Assembly (NCBI GenBank): GCA_022865865.1
Contig: JALHTN010000316.1
Span: 1 to 37,909 of the forward strand
Reading direction: 5' to 3'
DNA: 37,909 nucleotides
Origin: Anaerolineales bacterium
Lineage (GTDB): Bacteria; Chloroflexota; Anaerolineae; Anaerolineales; UBA4823
Shown here: one piece after another, positions 34,272 to 37,909 of the stretch
Layout: each line of letters starts with the position of its first letter
Position numbering within the stretch: the first letter of the stretch is position 1
Notes under the pieces: model-generated
Told to the model about the DNA's origin: nothing
Database searches by the model: none
The model's input: only the letters and a program-made list of their open reading frames with translations
Position numbers and translations under genes: made by a program

Positions 34272-35246
34272 CTATTCCTCGACGAAAGTAGACCCTAAAG
34301 CTTGCGGGGGACTGACTCTCAATAGGCGTTGGAGTGGCCGTTGGAGAGATTTAGGTGCAATAGTGACCAGGCGCTCGGTGAAATCACTGGAAACCAGCAG
34401 CAGCACTAAAATCATCAATACCCAGGGGATGGCATTGAATGCCACCACTGATACTTCTGGAAACGTCCTCTGCAAGTAAGTTGCCAGAGCCTTGGTGGCT
34501 CCAAATAAAAGCGCTCCAAACATGCCCCGGATTGGTGACCAACCTCCAAATATGACGATCGCCAGAGCGATCCAGCCTAAGCCGCGCGTGATACCTTCAG
34601 TCCAACCGATCTTAATATTCAAAGAATAAGAAGCTCCTGCGATGCCCACCAGGGCACCACCGAGGATAGTGTATAAGTAACGCTGGAAGTTAATTCCGAC
34701 ACCCCTGGCAAAACCAGCTTCTGGGCGGTCCCCCGCACTCCGCAAACGAAGTCCAGGCTGCGTGCGGAAAAGCCAGAACCAGGTCACTGCTACCAAAATA
34801 AAGGCGAAATAAACCACTGGATCCTGGTTGAAGAAGATAGGTCCAATAATAGGAATGTCCTTCAACACAGGGATGGGAAGATGCTTGATGATAGGACCTG
34901 GGATGCGTGTGTAATTTTGACCCAGGAAAGCACTCAGATCATCTCCCAGGAGGGTCAACACAAAACCGATCGCGTATTGGCTCTGCCTCAGGCGGATGCT
35001 GCCAAAGGCAACGATGAAAGCAAAAAAAGCACCGATCCCCATACCTGCTAGAAATCCAAACCAGACATTATTGGTTTCAAAGGCGACTATAAAACCAGTC
35101 ATGGCGGCCATCAGCATGGTGCCGTCCAAGGATAGGTTGACGATACCCGCACGCTCAGTCAGGATTTCACCACAGACTGCAATAATCAATGGCGTGGAAA
35201 CAAGCACAATGGAAGCCAGGGTTAGGATTATTGGACTGCTATCCAT
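34272..35246 (-). CDS. ABC permease, NupQ/YufQ-type (set A)
   Basis: 324 aa from the ATG at 35246. The start lies in a run of three ATG codons (35252, 35249, 35246) right after GAAGG; the third gives six bases of spacing and an 8-base overlap with the upstream permease. ILTERAGIVNLSLDGTMLMAAM corresponds to the GVEG segment of set B, here with Leu-Asp-Gly. About eight membrane helices. Paralogous to 32198-33130 but clearly different in sequence. Confidence 0.9.
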   Translation of the reverse strand: MDSSPIILTLASIVLVSTPLIIAVCGEILTERAGIVNLSLDGTMLMAAMTGFIVAFETNNVWFGFLAGMGIGAFFAFIVAFGSIRLRQSQYAIGFVLTLLGDDLSAFLGQNYTRIPGPIIKHLPIPVLKDIPIIGPIFFNQDPVVYFAFILVAVTWFWLFRTQPGLRLRSAGDRPEAGFARGVGINFQRYLYTILGGALVGIAGASYSLNIKIGWTEGITRGLGWIALAIVIFGGWSPIRGMFGALLFGATKALATYLQRTFPEVSVVAFNAIPWVLMILVLLLVSSDFTERLVTIAPKSLQRPLQRLLRVSPPQALGSTFVEE

Positions 35247-36282
35247 CATCATCCTTCTTACGTGAGAAGCCGAGCTTTGCCCAATCACCGAATAAGAGCA
35301 CAAATAAAACCATCAGCTCGGTAAGTATGCCGCCCAGAGAGGAGTGCAGTTGGGTGCGTAATTGAAGGGTTATGCTCCCATTCAGGACCATAGAAAAGAA
35401 AAAAGCGATTGGAGGCACCAGAAATATGCGGTAATTGGACAGCATCACCACCAGCAAGGCCATAAAACCAATCCCGCCTGAAATGCTCTGCCGCAAACTA
35501 TCAAACCAGCTCAAGGTACGGACTGCGCCGCCCAAACCAGCCAGTGCACCACAGAACATCATCGCCAGGATCATCTCCCGTTCGGATGATACTCCTAATA
35601 AAAATGCCGAACGTAAATTCTTTCCAATGGCTTTAAGTTTCAATCCCCAGAATGTGCCTCGCAAAGCGATGACCTCCAGTATAAATGCTATCACGGCCAG
35701 GATCAATGACAATGGGCTGAAACGGGAATTTTCGTACAACGGCAGCAGGGCTGCGGGTTGGAATGGTGCCGTACCTCTGAACGTTCCACCCTCTGGAGGT
35801 TGCCAGGGTCCGGAGATTAAGTAATTGGTGAGTATGATGGCAAGGCTGTTAAGTGCCAGGCCACTGAAAATTTCATGAACATTCCCCCTGGTTTTAAACA
35901 CCGCCGATAATGCTGCCCAAAGCGCACCGGCTAGCATGGCTGCTACGATCTCGAGGGTTATCAATACCGCAGCTGGGGCGTCCAAACTCAAAGCGACCCA
36001 CGAGGCGGCAAGGGCGCCTACCACAATTTGCCCTTCGATACCGATATTCCACAAGCCAGCTCTGAATGTGATCAGCAAGCCTGTCGAGGCGAGCAAGAGT
36101 GGAATCCAAAAAGCCATTACGCTCAGGGTTTTCGATTGGTCTCCAAATGCGCCCTGATACATTGCCTGGAACGCTTCAAGTGGAGCAGCACCGAAAAGTA
36201 TTAACAGCAGGGATGTGACAACCAATGCCCCCGCGATCGGAACAGCAGGCCAAACCCATCGGATCCAGCGGTTGGTTTTCAT
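35239..36282 (-). CDS. ABC permease, NupP/YufP-type (set A)
   Basis: 347 aa, about nine membrane helices. LEAFQAMYQGAFGD and FRAGLWNIGIEGQIVVGALAA match the longer permease type seen in set B. Its ATG overlaps the ATPase stop by four bases (ATGA) and its own end overlaps the next permease, so the set A genes are translationally coupled. Likely forms the channel with the 34272-35246 protein. Confidence 0.92.
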   Translation of the reverse strand: MKTNRWIRWVWPAVPIAGALVVTSLLLILFGAAPLEAFQAMYQGAFGDQSKTLSVMAFWIPLLLASTGLLITFRAGLWNIGIEGQIVVGALAASWVALSLDAPAAVLITLEIVAAMLAGALWAALSAVFKTRGNVHEIFSGLALNSLAIILTNYLISGPWQPPEGGTFRGTAPFQPAALLPLYENSRFSPLSLILAVIAFILEVIALRGTFWGLKLKAIGKNLRSAFLLGVSSEREMILAMMFCGALAGLGGAVRTLSWFDSLRQSISGGIGFMALLVVMLSNYRIFLVPPIAFFFSMVLNGSITLQLRTQLHSSLGGILTELMVLFVLLFGDWAKLGFSRKKDDDG

Positions 36283-37742
36283 GCCTGGCCTCCGATCAAA
36301 TGCCCAATTTCATCCACACTGGTATCTTTGGTATCAAGAACACGGGACATGACGCCGCCTGAAAAGACAGCGATGCGATCGCTGCGCTCGAATATTTCAT
36401 CAAGATCAGCGGACATGAACAGGATCGCAGTGCCTTCCTCCCGGCGAAGATAAAGCTGATCCCAAATCCAATTGGATGAGCGCACATCCAATCCACGTGT
36501 AGGGTGTTCGAGCAAGATTAACTTTAGATTATCTCTTAAGAGCGCGAAGAGCAGCCGCTGTTGATTGCCCCCGGACAACTCATCAGCATTCGAATCAGGT
36601 CTGCCAACAATCTGGAACTGTTCTATCTTGGTTTCTGTTTTCGAGAAGAGCTCCTTCCTTTTGACGAAAAAGCTGTGTTTCGGCTTCGCCAGTTCGACAT
36701 GTTCCTCCAAGGTCAACCCGGCGATCAAACCCTCCTCCAAACGACCTGCAGCGAGGTATCCCATACCCGCGGATTGCATGCGGTGATAAGGCCAACCGCT
36801 GACATCCTGATCAACCAGCAGGATTTTGCCCTGGTCTGGATGGAGTAAACCAGCACAGGCTTGTAAAACCAGACGCTGGCCACTACCTTCAAGACCGGCT
36901 AATCCAAAAACCTCACCAGCCCTGACAACCAGATTAATATCCTGAATGGTTAGTCGATAGGTGGGAACCCGTAGATCGACCAGTTCAAGGACCGTTTCTC
37001 CCTTATCATATTCCGGTCGTGCACTGCGCTCAGGAATCTGTCCGAACATCATCTCCACCAGTTTTTCATTCGGACAGGGTATATCTGTCTCGCCTACCAA
37101 TTCCCCTCGCCGCAATACCACGGCATGGTCGCATAATTCCTGAACTTCGTCCAGCTTATGGGAAACCAGGATCAAGGTTTTACCTTCTTCACGCGCCAGC
37201 TTGCGCATCGAATCAAATAAGACTTCTTTCTGCTCTGCGCTGATCCCAGTGGTTGGCTCATCGAGGATTAAGACCTGAGCCCCGCCAACCAGCAGACGGG
37301 CCAGCTCGAGCTGCTGGCGCTCCCCAAGTGATAAATTGTCAATTGTGGTTTGAAGATCGAGCTGGAAGTCGAAACGGGCAGTCATCTCCTGCAGCTCATG
37401 ACTGGCAGATTGGTAATCCAGGACGAAACGCCGGTCACGACCCAACAGATAATTATCTTTTACGCTGAAAGCGGGAACATCCAAAGGATCCTGGTAGAGC
37501 ATCCCGATTCCCTTGTCTAGAGCATCGGCTGGCGAAGAAAAATTTTGGGTTTGACCGTCGAATTTAACCTGCCCTGAATCAGGTGATTGGTATCCTGAAA
37601 GGATCTTCATCAGCGTGCTTTTTCCAGCCCCATTTTCGCCTAAGAGTCCATAAATGCGGCCGCCCTCAAAGACCAGGTTGATGCCATCATTGGCTTTGAC
37701 GGGGCCGAAATACTTGCGAATGTCTCGCAGTTCAATGTGCAT
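36279..37742 (-). CDS. Double-domain ABC ATPase of a BMP/nucleoside-type importer (set A)
   Basis: 487 aa with two ABC domains. The first has Walker [15 protein letters not shown], signature LSLGERQQLELARLL and Walker B VLILDEPTTGIS. The second has GLEGSGQRLVLQAC as a degenerate Walker A, signature LSGGNQQRLLFALL, then LILLEHPTRGLD. It is the first gene of the transporter locus. The 101-base gap upstream, to the pyrH-like gene, contains a 13-base inverted repeat and no clear promoter beyond AT-rich -10-like stretches (TAAAAT near 37750). Confidence 0.94.
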   Translation of the reverse strand: MHIELRDIRKYFGPVKANDGINLVFEGGRIYGLLGENGAGKSTLMKILSGYQSPDSGQVKFDGQTQNFSSPADALDKGIGMLYQDPLDVPAFSVKDNYLLGRDRRFVLDYQSASHELQEMTARFDFQLDLQTTIDNLSLGERQQLELARLLVGGAQVLILDEPTTGISAEQKEVLFDSMRKLAREEGKTLILVSHKLDEVQELCDHAVVLRRGELVGETDIPCPNEKLVEMMFGQIPERSARPEYDKGETVLELVDLRVPTYRLTIQDINLVVRAGEVFGLAGLEGSGQRLVLQACAGLLHPDQGKILLVDQDVSGWPYHRMQSAGMGYLAAGRLEEGLIAGLTLEEHVELAKPKHSFFVKRKELFSKTETKIEQFQIVGRPDSNADELSGGNQQRLLFALLRDNLKLILLEHPTRGLDVRSSNWIWDQLYLRREEGTAILFMSADLDEIFERSDRIAVFSGGVMSRVLDTKDTSVDEIGHLIGGQA

Positions 37743-37770
37743 AAATTTTAGATTAGGCTATTGATTCGAC

Positions 37771-37812
37771 AGGTTTCCATATTTTACCCGTTTCATCCCA
37801 ATATGGAAACCT
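37771..37812. repeat. 13-base inverted repeat upstream of the ABC transporter locus
   Basis: AGGTTTCCATATT (37771-37783) and AATATGGAAACCT (37800-37812) are perfect complements with a 16-base spacer. It lies 29-70 bases before the ATPase start and 31 bases beyond the stop of the pyrH-like gene. There is no U-tract on the - strand; on the + strand ATTTTTAT follows. It could be a regulator site or an mRNA stem. Confidence 0.75.
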
Positions 37813-37843
37813 ATTTTTATATGACATTAGTCCTTTTTTTGGA

Positions 37844-37909
37844 TTAAACCTCAATCAGTGTACCCGTCTCTCCTTTAAGAGCGCGGCCGATGTTCTCCGG
37901 ATCAGTGAC
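37844..37909 (-). CDS. pyrH: C-terminal end of a gene, probably UMP kinase
   Basis: Only 21 codons and the TAA stop are in the window. They read VTDPENIGRALKGETGTLI plus two residues. The pattern D-P-E-N-I-x-R-A-L-x-G-x-x-G-T-L-I resembles the C-terminus of bacterial UMP kinases. The 5' part lies beyond the window, so the assignment rests on this short match alone. Confidence 0.6.
   Translation of the reverse strand, partial: VTDPENIGRALKGETGTLIEV

Noticed and set aside
1..37909. tRNA or rRNA genes, CRISPR arrays, insertion sequences, integrases
   Set aside because: No cloverleaf-like segment, regularly spaced repeat, transposase or terminal inverted repeat pair was recognised; nearly all bases are in ordinary genes.

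Overview
The window looks like a chromosomal piece of a Chloroflexota bacterium, probably Anaerolineae or a relative. This is inferred from the overall character of the proteins, not from a marker gene: lipoproteins typical of a single-membrane cell, BMP-type transporters, divergent Nuo-like subunits, a YidC lacking the large periplasmic domain of Gram-negative YidC, and core genes of ordinary bacterial type. No tRNA, rRNA, CRISPR array, insertion sequence or phage gene was seen. Coding density is very high and no gap exceeds about 250 bases.

Layout. (1) 1-2258: the end of a sensor histidine kinase, convergent with mutL. (2) 2372-7347, + strand: a HAD hydrolase, a small membrane protein coupled to a lone CoA-transferase alpha-type subunit, then three tightly packed envelope proteases (S41/PDZ, YugP-type zinc peptidase, HtrA). 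(3) 7598-13822, + strand: an origin-type block, rpmH-rnpA-yidD-[beta-propeller lipoprotein]-yidC-jag, a terminator, then a PfkB-family kinase coupled to parA-parB. dnaA, mnmE, mnmG and rsmG, which often share this neighbourhood, are absent. (4) 13897-15552: an amidohydrolase convergent with selB. (5) 15536-37742, all on the - strand: selB, a coiled-coil protein, three divergent Nuo-like membrane subunits, a dihydropyrimidinase-type hydrolase, an unknown 187-aa protein, a TrpB/cysteine-synthase-fold PLP enzyme of unknown substrate, a GT2 glycosyltransferase, threonine synthase, and seven genes for nucleoside-type (BMP family) ABC import. The last 66 bases are the 3' end of a further - strand gene, probably pyrH.

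The most unusual part is the transporter locus. It has two complete permease pairs and two double-domain ATPases but only one substrate-binding lipoprotein, and that protein is two BMP domains in tandem on one lipid anchor. Downstream genes (thrC by a GTGA overlap, then the PLP enzyme and the hydantoinase-type hydrolase) lie on the same strand and may process what is imported; this is inference.

A second pattern is at the promoters. mutL, the HAD hydrolase and the PfkB kinase each have TATAAT, exactly six bases, then the start ATG, so the transcript should begin at or near the start codon (leaderless mRNA). Other genes, such as the S41 protease, the coiled-coil protein and rpmH, have ordinary leaders, so the organism would use both modes.
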